In this document: positions 17,651 to 25,670 of the stretch, piece after piece
How the letters are laid out: the number at the start of each line of letters is the position of its first letter
Position numbering within the stretch: the first letter of the stretch is position 1
Assembly (NCBI GenBank): GCA_031459765.1
Contig: JAVKHY010000001.1
Coordinates: forward strand, 372,050-436,049
Reading direction: 5' to 3'
Source of the DNA: Armatimonadota bacterium
GTDB taxonomy: Bacteria; Sysuimicrobiota; Sysuimicrobiia; Sysuimicrobiales; Kaftiobacteriaceae
Length of the DNA stretch: 64,000 bases
Made by a program: the position numbers and the translations under genes
Notes under the pieces: generated by a model
Databases searched by the model: none
What the model saw: only the letters and a program-made list of their open reading frames with translations
Told to the model about the DNA's origin: nothing

Positions 17651-18474
17651 CGCGGGCCCGCCTTCCGCCGGTCCGCGATCGCCTTGGTCAGCTTGAGCGC
17701 AATCGCGCCCCCGGGGACGACCAGGTTCAGCGTCTCCCCGCCGATGTCGAAGAGGACGTCGCGGTTGAGCACCTTCCGCAGCTTCTCGCCGAAGAGGCTG
17801 CCCGCGGCGCGGAACTCGCCCGTCAGCGCGTCCACCTCCGCCACGGCGCGCTTGCCCTTGCTCTCCCACCTGTACTCGAAGGCGTAGACCGGCCGGTAGT
17901 AGAGATTGAGGGCGGGGACGGCGACGGTCTCCTCGAGGACCTTGTCCGCGGACGGTGGGTGGAGCACGTCGCCCAGGACGCGGCGGATCACATCGGCGGC
18001 GCGCACTTCCGGCGGAACGAGGGCGACATCGTGCCCGATCCCGTCTCCCACCGCCTGCGGATCGAACTGCAGGTAACCGCTCAGATCCTTTGCGTCGCTG
18101 CTCAACCCGTCCAGGAAGAGCTCGTTCCGCTCCTCGATTAGGCAGTCTTCCTGCCCGGGCAGCACAATCGTTCCGCCGGACGGCGCGTACGCCTGCCCGG
18201 CGATCTCGACGGACTGCACCTCTTTGGCGATCGACACGCGATACTGCGCGCGGCGCGCGAATCGAAACCGCTTGTGACCGACGGCGTGCCAGAACGGATG
18301 GTATCGGAACTCGGAGAGGCCGATCTGGATCTCTTCGCCCTTCGGGCGGATGAGCAACTTGGAGAGCGTGCCGAAGACGTTGAACTTCTGCTCCAGCACC
18401 CGTTCCCGCGCCTGCTCCGGGGTGAGGCGGGTCGGCAGGAGAAAGATGCCCTGGTCCGCGATCGTGACCTCCAT
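17647..18474 (-). CDS. conserved-looking protein of unknown function (275 aa)
   Basis: I do not recognise this protein. The ATG at 18474 (MEVTIADQGIFLLPTRLTPE) is chosen. Upstream in-frame residues are Arg/Pro-rich and belong to the antisense of the previous gene. There is no signal peptide and no convincing membrane segment, so it should be cytoplasmic or on the inner face. Visible features are KLLIRPKGEEIQIGLSEFRYHPFWH, a stretch RVLGDVLHPPSADKVLEETVAVPALNLYYRPVYAFEYRW, and KRAVAEVDALTGEFRAAG. The last two resemble the presentation of small beta-rich adaptor domains. It is translationally coupled (GTGA) to the downstream lipoprotein gene, so it likely acts with it. Confidence 0.6.
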   Translation of the reverse strand: MEVTIADQGIFLLPTRLTPEQARERVLEQKFNVFGTLSKLLIRPKGEEIQIGLSEFRYHPFWHAVGHKRFRFARRAQYRVSIAKEVQSVEIAGQAYAPSGGTIVLPGQEDCLIEERNELFLDGLSSDAKDLSGYLQFDPQAVGDGIGHDVALVPPEVRAADVIRRVLGDVLHPPSADKVLEETVAVPALNLYYRPVYAFEYRWESKGKRAVAEVDALTGEFRAAGSLFGEKLRKVLNRDVLFDIGGETLNLVVPGGAIALKLTKAIADRRKAGPR

Positions 18475-18488
18475 CTCCGGGCCTCTGT

Positions 18489-19043
18489 CTACGGCGCGCG
18501 CCGCGCCGCCTGGTCGAGCAGAGCCTTCACACGCTGAGGAGCCACCGGCGCGTTCGACTGGATGGTGACCTCCATGGACAGCGCAAGCCCCCTGCCGATG
18601 ATGAGGCACCAGGTCTGCTGCACGGTCCCCAGCAGCGGATGCTTCCCGTTTCGGAAGAGCCGGCATTCCGCCCCGGGGAGCCTGACGGTTTCGATCGCCG
18701 CGCCATCCTGTCGGGCCAACGCTTCCTTCGGCGGATACCAGAAGGCGGCGAGCTGCGGGAGCGGGGCCGCCGCGCGGGTGGCCCACAGCACGACGCCCAC
18801 ATCAGCCTGACCCGCGCGCAGGACCCAGGCGCAGTGGTCCAACACCTCGCCCTGGAGCGGCGTGCCCTGAGTATCCGTGTCCTCGCCTTCCTGCGCTCCT
18901 CGGCTCACTTTCGCGCCGAGCGCGGCCTCGAGATCGGCCGAGGTCAGCAGCGAGCAGGGTTTGTATTTTGTCGCCGCCGTGCTGGGGACGGGCGCCACCA
19001 GGGCCACTGCGGCGATCAGCACCATTGCCACGGCAATCCGCAT
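18489..19043 (-). CDS. secreted protein, tandem paralogue 3 (DUF3558-like)
   Basis: A 184-aa exported protein. The signal peptide is MRIAVAMVLIAAVALVAPV with cleavage after about STAA. The mature part begins KYKPCSLLTSADLEAALGAKV. This is the pattern of secreted DUF3558-like proteins: a first Cys, LLT, and a short helix ending in G-A-x-V. Further Cys residues (DHCAWVL, GAECRLF, TWCLIIG) suggest disulfides. The end region APQRVKALLDQAARR matches the end of the two upstream neighbours. The start ATG 19043 is preceded by a GGGGGGAAA region. The family assignment is by eye and weak. The exported, disulfide-containing nature is clearer. Confidence 0.65.
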   Translation of the reverse strand: MRIAVAMVLIAAVALVAPVPSTAATKYKPCSLLTSADLEAALGAKVSRGAQEGEDTDTQGTPLQGEVLDHCAWVLRAGQADVGVVLWATRAAAPLPQLAAFWYPPKEALARQDGAAIETVRLPGAECRLFRNGKHPLLGTVQQTWCLIIGRGLALSMEVTIQSNAPVAPQRVKALLDQAARRAP

Positions 19044-19098
19044 CTTCGTTTCCCCCCTGACATCAGCGCTCTCCGTAGCCTCGATCTGGCCGGCCGTG

Positions 19099-19614
19099 CT
19101 AGTTGGGGAGCCTGGCGTAGACGATCGCAGCCAGCTTGAGCGATGCGTCAATGTTCGACTTGCCTCCCGTCACGGCGCGGAGGTGCACCCACCAGCGGCC
19201 CTTTCCGAACTTCACGGTGATCAGTTCCTTCTTGCCGGGGCCGATGCCGACGGGGCCGATCACGTAGTACCCGTTGCTGCCCAAGGACGGCAGGGGCGTG
19301 ACCTTCCGGTTCTTGTCGAAGAACTCCCGCTGCTGCCGCACGGCGGCGTTTCCATCCTCCACCGGCCCGAACACCAGGACCTCGGCGTAGTTCTCGGGTC
19401 CCTTCATGTAGGCACAGGCCTGCGTGGTGAGCGCGGCGACCTCTTGCTGGGCCTTCCGGTACCCTGCTCCCAGCGCGCCGGTCACGTCCTGCGCGGTCAA
19501 CAACCTGCAGGGATCCGGGCGCGCGGGCTGGGCGGTTCCGACTGCGGCCCGCCAGGCCAGAGCGAGCAGCAGGGTCACACCCACCAACCCCGTGGCGCGG
19601 ACCACCTTCCTCAT
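19099..19614 (-). CDS. secreted protein, tandem paralogue 2 (DUF3558-like)
   Basis: A 171-aa exported protein. MRKVVRATGLVGVTLLLALAW is the signal peptide and cleavage is probably near GTAQPA. The mature N-terminus DPCRLLTAQDVTGALGAGY aligns with the first motif of both neighbours, and the C-terminus LKLAAIVYARLPN aligns with AALAGKVAARLP of the upstream copy. The remaining Cys is in TTQACAYMKG, at the position of the Trp-Val-preceding Cys in the others. ATG 19614 is preferred, with GAGG about 7 nt upstream. ATG 19632 or 19647 would add a few residues before the same signal peptide. Its role is unknown. Confidence 0.65.
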   Translation of the reverse strand: MRKVVRATGLVGVTLLLALAWRAAVGTAQPARPDPCRLLTAQDVTGALGAGYRKAQQEVAALTTQACAYMKGPENYAEVLVFGPVEDGNAAVRQQREFFDKNRKVTPLPSLGSNGYYVIGPVGIGPGKKELITVKFGKGRWWVHLRAVTGGKSNIDASLKLAAIVYARLPN

Positions 19615-19658
19615 GCTCTCGCCTCGCGTCATGGCAGGGGTGATCATCCTTCAGGGGA

Positions 19659-20198
19659 TCACGGCAGTCTCGCCGCCACTTTGCCGGCCAGCGCGGCCAC
19701 CTGCCGGGCGGTCACAGCGGCCGGCCCCACCACCGTCACCGAGAAGGCCAGGCCCTTGCTCTCCATGAAGCAGCCGGTGCTCGGGCGCGCGGTGGTTTCG
19801 CTTGCCGGCGGGACCATGCGCGTGCAGGAGGCGCCCCCGGTCTGCGTGGATTCGACCGTCCAGCCCTGCTGCTTCAGCCTGTCGGCCGCTCCGCGCAGCT
19901 GAGCCAGACCGTAGTCCCGCTCCTGGGGCGTCCGGGGTGCCCGGATGATGGCAACGCTGGCCACTCCCCCGGCAAAGACCCAGGTGCAGCTGGACTGGGT
20001 CTCGCCGGTATACGGCCCGTTGTTGATGACGACGTCTTGCTCGATCGTGCGGTCGACCTTCGCATGGACTTCTGCCTCCACTTCCCCGGCCGTCAGCTTC
20101 GCGCAGGCATTGTACTTGGTGCCGGCCGCGGCCGGCAGAGGCGGAGCCAGAGCGCTCAGGATCAGCGCCAGGACAACCAGATCGGCGGATTTCCCCAC
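19659..20198 (-). CDS. secreted protein, tandem paralogue 1 (DUF3558-like)
   Basis: A 179-aa exported protein. The signal peptide covers about the first 25 residues (DLVVLALILSALAPPLPAAAG). The mature part starts TKYNACAKLTAGEVEAEVHAKV. It has four Cys residues (NAC, SSCTWVF, ASCTRM, TGCFMES), at least two of which match positions in the third paralogue, and the conserved end ALAGKVAARLP. GTG 20198 is preferred because GGGAGG lies 9 nt upstream. GTG 20207 is closer to that site than normal. It is the second gene of the operon, 10-20 nt after the Os1348-like gene. Function unknown. Confidence 0.65.
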   Translation of the reverse strand: MGKSADLVVLALILSALAPPLPAAAGTKYNACAKLTAGEVEAEVHAKVDRTIEQDVVINNGPYTGETQSSCTWVFAGGVASVAIIRAPRTPQERDYGLAQLRGAADRLKQQGWTVESTQTGGASCTRMVPPASETTARPSTGCFMESKGLAFSVTVVGPAAVTARQVAALAGKVAARLP

Positions 20199-20216
20199 GG
20201 CGATCACCCTCCCGAC

Positions 20217-20414
20217 TCAGGTCGTGTCCATTTCCGTTCCGGGGGCCCTTTCCATGACCAGCCGCCGCAACTCCCCGTCCCGGAACGAGGCGATCTCGGC
20301 GGGGGACAGGGCGTAGCCGGCGACGGCGCCGGCGGGGTCCTCCACCAGACGGGTCCGGAACTCCGCATCCTCTACGGCGCGGGCCAGGACCTCGGCGACG
20401 GCTTCCAGACTCAC
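20217..20414 (-). CDS. small Os1348/NHLP-leader-like protein
   Basis: A 65-aa protein if started at GTG 20414 (GAGG just upstream). A start at 20540 would give 107 aa with an implausible Arg/Pro-rich N-terminus. The core SLEAVAEVLARAVEDAEFRTRLVEDPAGAV, then AGYALSPAEIASF, has the layout of the nitrile-hydratase-leader (NHLP/Os1348) clan: helix, DxEFRxxLxxDPxxA, then a second helix Y-x-LSxxE. These peptides are often leaders of ribosomally made natural products or small partners of modifying enzymes. The tail here (RRLVMERAPGTEMDTT) has no obvious core peptide, Cys, or GG site. It is the first gene of the operon, divergent from the SARP-like regulator. Confidence 0.5.
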   Translation of the reverse strand: MSLEAVAEVLARAVEDAEFRTRLVEDPAGAVAGYALSPAEIASFRDGELRRLVMERAPGTEMDTT

Positions 20415-20548
20415 CGCCTCAGGATGCCAGACCGTTCTGCACAAAACCTTTACCAGACGAGCCTCCCGACCGGCCCGACACGGCGGCGGCAGGCTCCAAC
20501 CGCGCGCCGCGGCGGGAAAAGGTGTATGATGTCGGATCAAAGACCCTG

Positions 20549-23482
20549 ATGGACGAGAGCTCGCCGCTGCTGCCGCTCATCGGCCGCGAGGCCGAAACCG
20601 CGGGCATTCGGGACCTGCTGACCCGCCGCACCACCCGTCTGGTCACCGTGGTCGGTCCTCCGGGAGTCGGGAAGACCCGGCTGGCGCAGGCCGCATCCGA
20701 CGGGCTGGAAGGAACCTTTGCGGAGGGACGCGCCTTCGTCGATCTTGCTCCCGTCGCCGACGCCGCGGGCGTGCTGTCCGCCATTGCCCAGACGCTGCGC
20801 CTTCGCGAGGGCGCCGGTTCGACCCCCCTGGACACGCTTCGGGAGCATCTCGCCGAGCGGCGGCTGCTGCTGGTTCTCGACAACTTCGAACACGTCCTGG
20901 CCGCGCGTGGGGAAGTGGCCGGACTCCTCGCCGCCTGCCCCGGACTCAGGGTGCTCGTCACCAGCCGCGTCCCGTTGAATGTCCGCTGGGAGCAGCGCTA
21001 TCCCGTGGCGCCGCTCGCCTGTCCGGACCCGCGCCGCGTCTACGACCCGCAGGACCTGGCGAGCTATCCGGCCGTGGCCCTGTTCGTGGAGCGGGCACGG
21101 ACGCTGGACCCCGCTTTTGCGCTCGATGCCCGCAACGCGAGGGCGGTGGCCGCGATCTGCGCCCAGCTCGATGGCCTCCCCCTGGCCATCGAACTGGCGG
21201 CGGCGCGCGTGAACGTCCTCTCGCCGCAGGCGATTCTGGAGCGGCTGGGCGGGGTGCTCGACCTCCTGACCGAGGCGCCGGGGGACGTGCCCGGCCGCCA
21301 TCGCACGCTCCGCGCCGCCGTGGAGTGGAGCTACCGGCTGCTCAGCCCCGGAGATCAGCGGCATTTCCGTCAGCTGTCCGTCTTTGCCGGCGGCTTCACG
21401 CTTGAGGCGGCCGAGGCCCTCACCGGCGCCGCGCTCGATGCCCTGGTTCCCCTGGCCAACCACAACCTGCTCTCGCGCGACCAGAACCCCGGTGCCGATG
21501 GGCGGTTCCGCATCCTGGAGACGGTGCGGGCGTTCGCCGCGGAGGTCCTGGCGGCAAGCGGCGAGGAGGAGGATGCGCGGCGCCGCCATGCGGTGTTCTT
21601 CTGCGACCTCGCGGAGCGGGCCGAACCGGAGCTCACCGGATCGCGTCAGGCGGAGTGGCTGTCGCGGCTGGACGCCGATGCGGACAATCTTCTGGCGGCG
21701 ATGCGGTGGGCCGCCGGGCGGGATCCGTCACGGCTCCTGCGACTCGCCGGATCTCTGGCCCGATACTGGCTGCTGCGCGGCCGGCTGTCCGAAGGTCGCC
21801 GGTGGTTGGAGGCCGCCGTCGCCGCATCCGAGGGACGCTCCGAGGCGGACCTGGCGAAAGCCCTCGGCGGCGCGGCGACGCTCATGGTGGAAACGGGGGA
21901 ATTCGCTCGGGCGGCGGAGGCGGCCGTGCGCAGCCTCGAGATCTGCCGGCGCCTGGGCGATGAGCGAGGCCAGACCCGGGCGCTGAGCGCCCTGGGAAAT
22001 GCCCGGCTGCGCCAGGCCCGCTACGATGAGGCCCGGGCGATTCATGAGGAGGGCCTGGCACTCTTTCAAAAGATGGGGGACCCGCGGGGGACGGCCCAGG
22101 CGCTGAACAATCTGGGGGCGATCGCCCGGCTGCAGGGCGACCTGGACAGCGCCCGGCGGTTCTACGAGGAGAGCCTGCGGCTCAAGCGGGAAGAAGGAAG
22201 TCCCTCCCGCGTGGCGCTGGCGTTGAACAACCTCGGCGAGGTGGAACTGGACGCCGCGAATGTCGAACGCGCCGAGCTGACCTTGCGCGAGAGCCTGGAG
22301 ATCTTCGAGAGTGCCGGGGCCCGTGCGTTCGTGGTCGGCGTGCTGGCCAACCTCGGACGCGCCTCGCGCCTGGCCGACGATCTGGACACCGCCGAGGAGC
22401 GCTACCGACGCAGCCTCGTCCTTTCCGAGGAGACGCAGCAGCGCGCCTACGTCAGCGAGTGCCTGGAAGGACTGGCCGCCGTCGCCGTGGAGCGGGGGCA
22501 TCTCGCCGGAGCGGCCTGGCTGCTGGGCGCGGCGACCGCCCTCCGGGACGCGGCGCAATCCCCGGTGCCCCCGGTGGCCCGGGAGGAGTATGACCGGCTC
22601 CTGCAACGGATCCGCTCCGGGGCCGAGTTCGCCGCCGCGTACAGTCGGGGCTACGCGACCCCCGCCGAGGAGATCATCGCGAAGACGCTGTCCGGAGCCG
22701 CCGACGCCGGCGCGCCTGCTTCCAATACGCGGGTGGAGATCAACCTGCTCGGCCCGTTCCGGTTCCGCGTGGGCGGCGAAGATGTCTCCGACGGCACGTG
22801 GGGACGGCCGCGCGCACTGGCCATCCTCCAGTACCTGCTGCTCCGCCGCCCCCGCCCGGTGCCGGCGGAAGAGCTGGCCGAGGTCTTCTGGCCCGAGGCG
22901 CCCTCGGTGGAGCGCACCACCCTCTACGCCACGCTCACGCGTCTGCGAAACGGACTGGAGGCCTCCGGCCTCGGCGCGTCCGCGTTGCGGCGGGAGCGAG
23001 GAGGCTACCGGATCGACCTGCCGGCGGGCGCCGTCGTGGACTTCGACGCCTTCAACGCCGCCCTCCGGCCGGGCCCGAGGGAGATGATGGCGGCGGATGC
23101 GCTGTCACGCTATGAAGGCGCCCTTCTTCGATACAGCGGAGAGCTGCTCGAGGATGCGCCGTACGCCGGGTGGGCGGCGCTGGAGCGCGACGCGGTGCGC
23201 GCCCGCTGGGTCGAGGCCTGCCTGGCCGTGGCCAGCAGCCACAAACGCGCGGGACGGGTGGAGCGGGCTCTGGAGTGGTATCAGCGTGCGCTGAGCCGCG
23301 ATGCCACGCTGGAGGATGCCCACCGCGGGGCGATGCGCTGCTACGCCGGCCTGGGCCACCGCGATCTGGCGCTGCGCCAGTACGACCGCTGCGTCCGGAT
23401 CCTGCGGGACGAACTGGACGCGCCGCCCGACGCGGAAACCGTGGCGCTGCGCGACGCGATCGCCCGGCCCGCAGCGCCGTGA
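20549..23482 (+). CDS. SARP-like regulator with inverted domain order (ATPase-TPR-wHTH-BTAD)
   Basis: A 977-aa putative transcriptional activator. Residues about 10-300 form an NB-ARC/AAA-type ATPase: Walker A GPPGVGKT at 36-43, LLLVLDNFEHVL as Walker B, GLPLAIELAAARV as the GLPL motif. Residues about 400-650 are TPR repeats (RALSALGNARLRQARYDEA, TAQALNNLGAIARLQGDLD). From about 728 a winged helix (INLLGPFRFRVGG, RPRALAILQYLLLRR, EELAEVFWPEA) is followed by a bacterial transcriptional activator domain (about 840-970, ending RQYDRCVRILRDELDAPPD). Usual AfsR/SARP proteins have the DNA-binding half first. ATG 20549 is used, and GTG 20522 is possible. It diverges from the secreted-protein operon. 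Confidence 0.87.
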   Translation: MDESSPLLPLIGREAETAGIRDLLTRRTTRLVTVVGPPGVGKTRLAQAASDGLEGTFAEGRAFVDLAPVADAAGVLSAIAQTLRLREGAGSTPLDTLREHLAERRLLLVLDNFEHVLAARGEVAGLLAACPGLRVLVTSRVPLNVRWEQRYPVAPLACPDPRRVYDPQDLASYPAVALFVERARTLDPAFALDARNARAVAAICAQLDGLPLAIELAAARVNVLSPQAILERLGGVLDLLTEAPGDVPGRHRTLRAAVEWSYRLLSPGDQRHFRQLSVFAGGFTLEAAEALTGAALDALVPLANHNLLSRDQNPGADGRFRILETVRAFAAEVLAASGEEEDARRRHAVFFCDLAERAEPELTGSRQAEWLSRLDADADNLLAAMRWAAGRDPSRLLRLAGSLARYWLLRGRLSEGRRWLEAAVAASEGRSEADLAKALGGAATLMVETGEFARAAEAAVRSLEICRRLGDERGQTRALSALGNARLRQARYDEARAIHEEGLALFQKMGDPRGTAQALNNLGAIARLQGDLDSARRFYEESLRLKREEGSPSRVALALNNLGEVELDAANVERAELTLRESLEIFESAGARAFVVGVLANLGRASRLADDLDTAEERYRRSLVLSEETQQRAYVSECLEGLAAVAVERGHLAGAAWLLGAATALRDAAQSPVPPVAREEYDRLLQRIRSGAEFAAAYSRGYATPAEEIIAKTLSGAADAGAPASNTRVEINLLGPFRFRVGGEDVSDGTWGRPRALAILQYLLLRRPRPVPAEELAEVFWPEAPSVERTTLYATLTRLRNGLEASGLGASALRRERGGYRIDLPAGAVVDFDAFNAALRPGPREMMAADALSRYEGALLRYSGELLEDAPYAGWAALERDAVRARWVEACLAVASSHKRAGRVERALEWYQRALSRDATLEDAHRGAMRCYAGLGHRDLALRQYDRCVRILRDELDAPPDAETVALRDAIARPAAP

Positions 23483-23502
23483 GCGGGCATCTTCGTCTCG
23501 GA

Positions 23503-24093
23503 TCAGTCCTGGAGTAACACCCGGATGTCGTGGGCGACATCCTCCGCCGGGCCCCCCCAGTTGTAGGACACCCGCAGATAGCCCGTCCGGTCGATGACGT
23601 AGATGGCCGGGGGATGGTTGACGACGAGCCGATGGGCGTCGAGCATGTACCGTTCCGGCACGACGCCAAAACTTTTGTACACCCGGAGGCGTTCCGGTTC
23701 CGGGCCGGTCAGCCCGATGAAGTCCGGGTGGAACGACGCCAGATACGTCTTCAGCCGCGTCGGAGTGTCCCGCCGCGGATCGACGGTGATGAGCGCGACG
23801 CGGACGCGTCGGCGTTCCGGGCCCAGAGCATTGTAGGCGCGCTTCAGCGTGCCCAGCGTCAGCGGGCACAGGTCGAGGCAGGAGGTGAAGCCGAAGGTCA
23901 GCACGACCAGGGACCCGCGCTGATCGCGCAGCCGGAAGGGCCGGCCGTGTTGATCGACGAGGGTGAAGTCAATCACCGGCTCAGGCGGCAGGATGGGGAG
24001 GCCGCGGAGCATTCCGTGGGGCGCGGCCCGAGCTGCTCCCCCGCCCCACTCCAGCAGGAGCGCGCTCAACAGGACAGCAAGGGGGCCTCGCAC
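23503..24093 (-). CDS. Sco1/SenC-family copper chaperone/thioredoxin-fold protein
   Basis: A 196-aa exported protein with signal peptide MRGPLAVLLSALLLEWGGGAA. The thioredoxin-like Sco fold shows FTLVDQHGRPFRLRDQRG, then LTFGFTSCLDLCPLTL with the copper/redox pair Cys72-x3-Cys76. LITVDPRRDTP follows, and the third ligand His160 is in NHPPAIYVID. Sco proteins deliver copper to the CuA site of cytochrome oxidase or act as periplasmic thiol reductants. The start is GTG 24093, 4 nt after the stop of the cupredoxin/propeller gene, so the two are probably co-translated. No oxidase genes are nearby. Confidence 0.9.
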   Translation of the reverse strand: MRGPLAVLLSALLLEWGGGAARAAPHGMLRGLPILPPEPVIDFTLVDQHGRPFRLRDQRGSLVVLTFGFTSCLDLCPLTLGTLKRAYNALGPERRRVRVALITVDPRRDTPTRLKTYLASFHPDFIGLTGPEPERLRVYKSFGVVPERYMLDAHRLVVNHPPAIYVIDRTGYLRVSYNWGGPAEDVAHDIRVLLQD

Positions 24094-24097
24094 CTTC

Positions 24098-25594
24098 TCA
24101 GTGCGCCGGACGCGGGTGGATGACCACCACCCCGTTCCCGCCCCAGGCGTCGGGACCGAGGAAGACGTCGCCGGCTTTCCCGGGAGTGGGGCGGGACAGG
24201 TCGATTACGGTCAACACGGGCGCGTACTTGTTCGTGACGTAGGCCAGGAACCCGCCCCCCTGCTTGAATCCATAGGCCACGCCGTGGGCCCCTTTGTAGG
24301 CCTTCGCCTCGGCGACCACGCGGATGTTGCTCGGATTGGCCTGGTCCACGGCGATGATGCTCGCCGTGGCCGACCCGGTGTTCGCCACGACCACCCACTT
24401 GCCGTCGGGACTGAAGGGTGACTGGATCGGGACCGCGCCGACGCGCACGACCTTGACGACTTTGGGACTGGCCGGAGCGCGCAGGTCCAGGAACACCACC
24501 CGCCCCTGCAGCAGTTTGTCCGCCGTGAGCAGGACGGTGGTGGTGGCGGCCAGGCGGCCGGTGCGCGAAACGGAGGCATACAGCGGAAGGTTCGCGCCGA
24601 AGGGCTTCCCGTCGGTGTCGGTGACCTTGCTGAGGTCGACGGTCGTGAGCAGCTTCTCGGTGTTCATGTCCACCACGGACATCTTGCCGGAGAGGGCGTT
24701 GGCCACGACGAGGATCTTGCCGTCCGGCGAGATCCAGCCGCCGTGAGGGCCCAGGGGGACCTCGATGTATCGGATCGGGATCTGGGCCGCCGGGATCGCC
24801 GGATCGACCAGTTTGCTCACATCCAGGACGGCGAGTCGGTCCTGGGCGTTGATCGTCACCACGGCTTTGCCCTGGGGCGTGGTGTGCGTGTGCGCGGGAG
24901 ACTCGCCGACGCGAATCCGGTTCTTCACCACCCGTCCCGTCCTGGCGTCCAGCACCGTGATGTAGTTGGCGTGCCAGTTCGTCTGGATCACGTAGCGCTC
25001 GTCCCAGGAGACCATCAGGTTGTGCGGGTTATCGAAGTCGCCTTCGATGACCCGTTTCACCTTCATCGTCGCTGCGTCCACGACGGTGATCGTGCCGGCG
25101 GTCATCTTGCCGGGGCGTGTCTGGAACTGCGTATCGACCCACACCTCCCCGCGCCCGCGCACGCGCGGGGGGGAGAGCGGTCCGGGGGAGGCCGGAGGCC
25201 AGGGCTTCATGAACTGCGGGGCGGGGTCGGTGCCGACGGCGATCTGGCCGTCCATGTAAGGGTGGATGGCGCAGACGTAGACGTAGAGCCCGGGCTTGGT
25301 GAAGGTGAATCGGACGGTGCCCTTGCGCCCGACGAAGCCCACGGTCTTGGCAGGTTCGTCGAAGCCGGTGAGAAAAGTGATGGTGTGCAGCGTGTGCGCC
25401 TCGCTGAAGGACCACACCACTTCCTGCCCGGGTTCGATGCGGAGGGTCTGGGGTGTGAACCATGGGGCCAGCTCCCCGACCGTGACGGCATTGCTCACCG
25501 GCGGTGGCGCCTGCCCGGCACCGGGTGTCGACGCCCCCAGGAGTATGAGGGCGACAATGGCGAGCCCTGCCGTCCCTGCCCTCGTCCGCCGCAT
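24098..25594 (-). CDS. cupredoxin domain fused to YVTN-type beta-propeller
   Basis: A 498-aa exported protein. The signal peptide covers about residues 1-28. Residues about 35-122 are a plastocyanin-like cupredoxin with probable type-1 copper ligands His67 (or His70), Cys108, His111 and Met114 in CAIHPYM. Residues about 160-495 are beta-propeller blades of the YVTN/surface-layer kind (GTITVVDAATMKVKRVI, YITVLDARTGRVV, MSVVDMNTEKLLTTVDL, PFSPDGKWVVVANTG). It may be a periplasmic or surface electron-transfer or copper-binding protein. ATG 25594 sits behind a GGGGGG tract. The order is marR, this gene, sco. The copper sites look intact, while the propeller's ligand is unknown. Confidence 0.83.
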   Translation of the reverse strand: MRRTRAGTAGLAIVALILLGASTPGAGQAPPPVSNAVTVGELAPWFTPQTLRIEPGQEVVWSFSEAHTLHTITFLTGFDEPAKTVGFVGRKGTVRFTFTKPGLYVYVCAIHPYMDGQIAVGTDPAPQFMKPWPPASPGPLSPPRVRGRGEVWVDTQFQTRPGKMTAGTITVVDAATMKVKRVIEGDFDNPHNLMVSWDERYVIQTNWHANYITVLDARTGRVVKNRIRVGESPAHTHTTPQGKAVVTINAQDRLAVLDVSKLVDPAIPAAQIPIRYIEVPLGPHGGWISPDGKILVVANALSGKMSVVDMNTEKLLTTVDLSKVTDTDGKPFGANLPLYASVSRTGRLAATTTVLLTADKLLQGRVVFLDLRAPASPKVVKVVRVGAVPIQSPFSPDGKWVVVANTGSATASIIAVDQANPSNIRVVAEAKAYKGAHGVAYGFKQGGGFLAYVTNKYAPVLTVIDLSRPTPGKAGDVFLGPDAWGGNGVVVIHPRPAH

Positions 25595-25670
25595 CGCGGT
25601 CCCCCCCCCATCCCCGCCTGTTTCGGCGGGCAGTTCGTCGAAAGTAATGAGGACTCCTTCCGATGGAATG

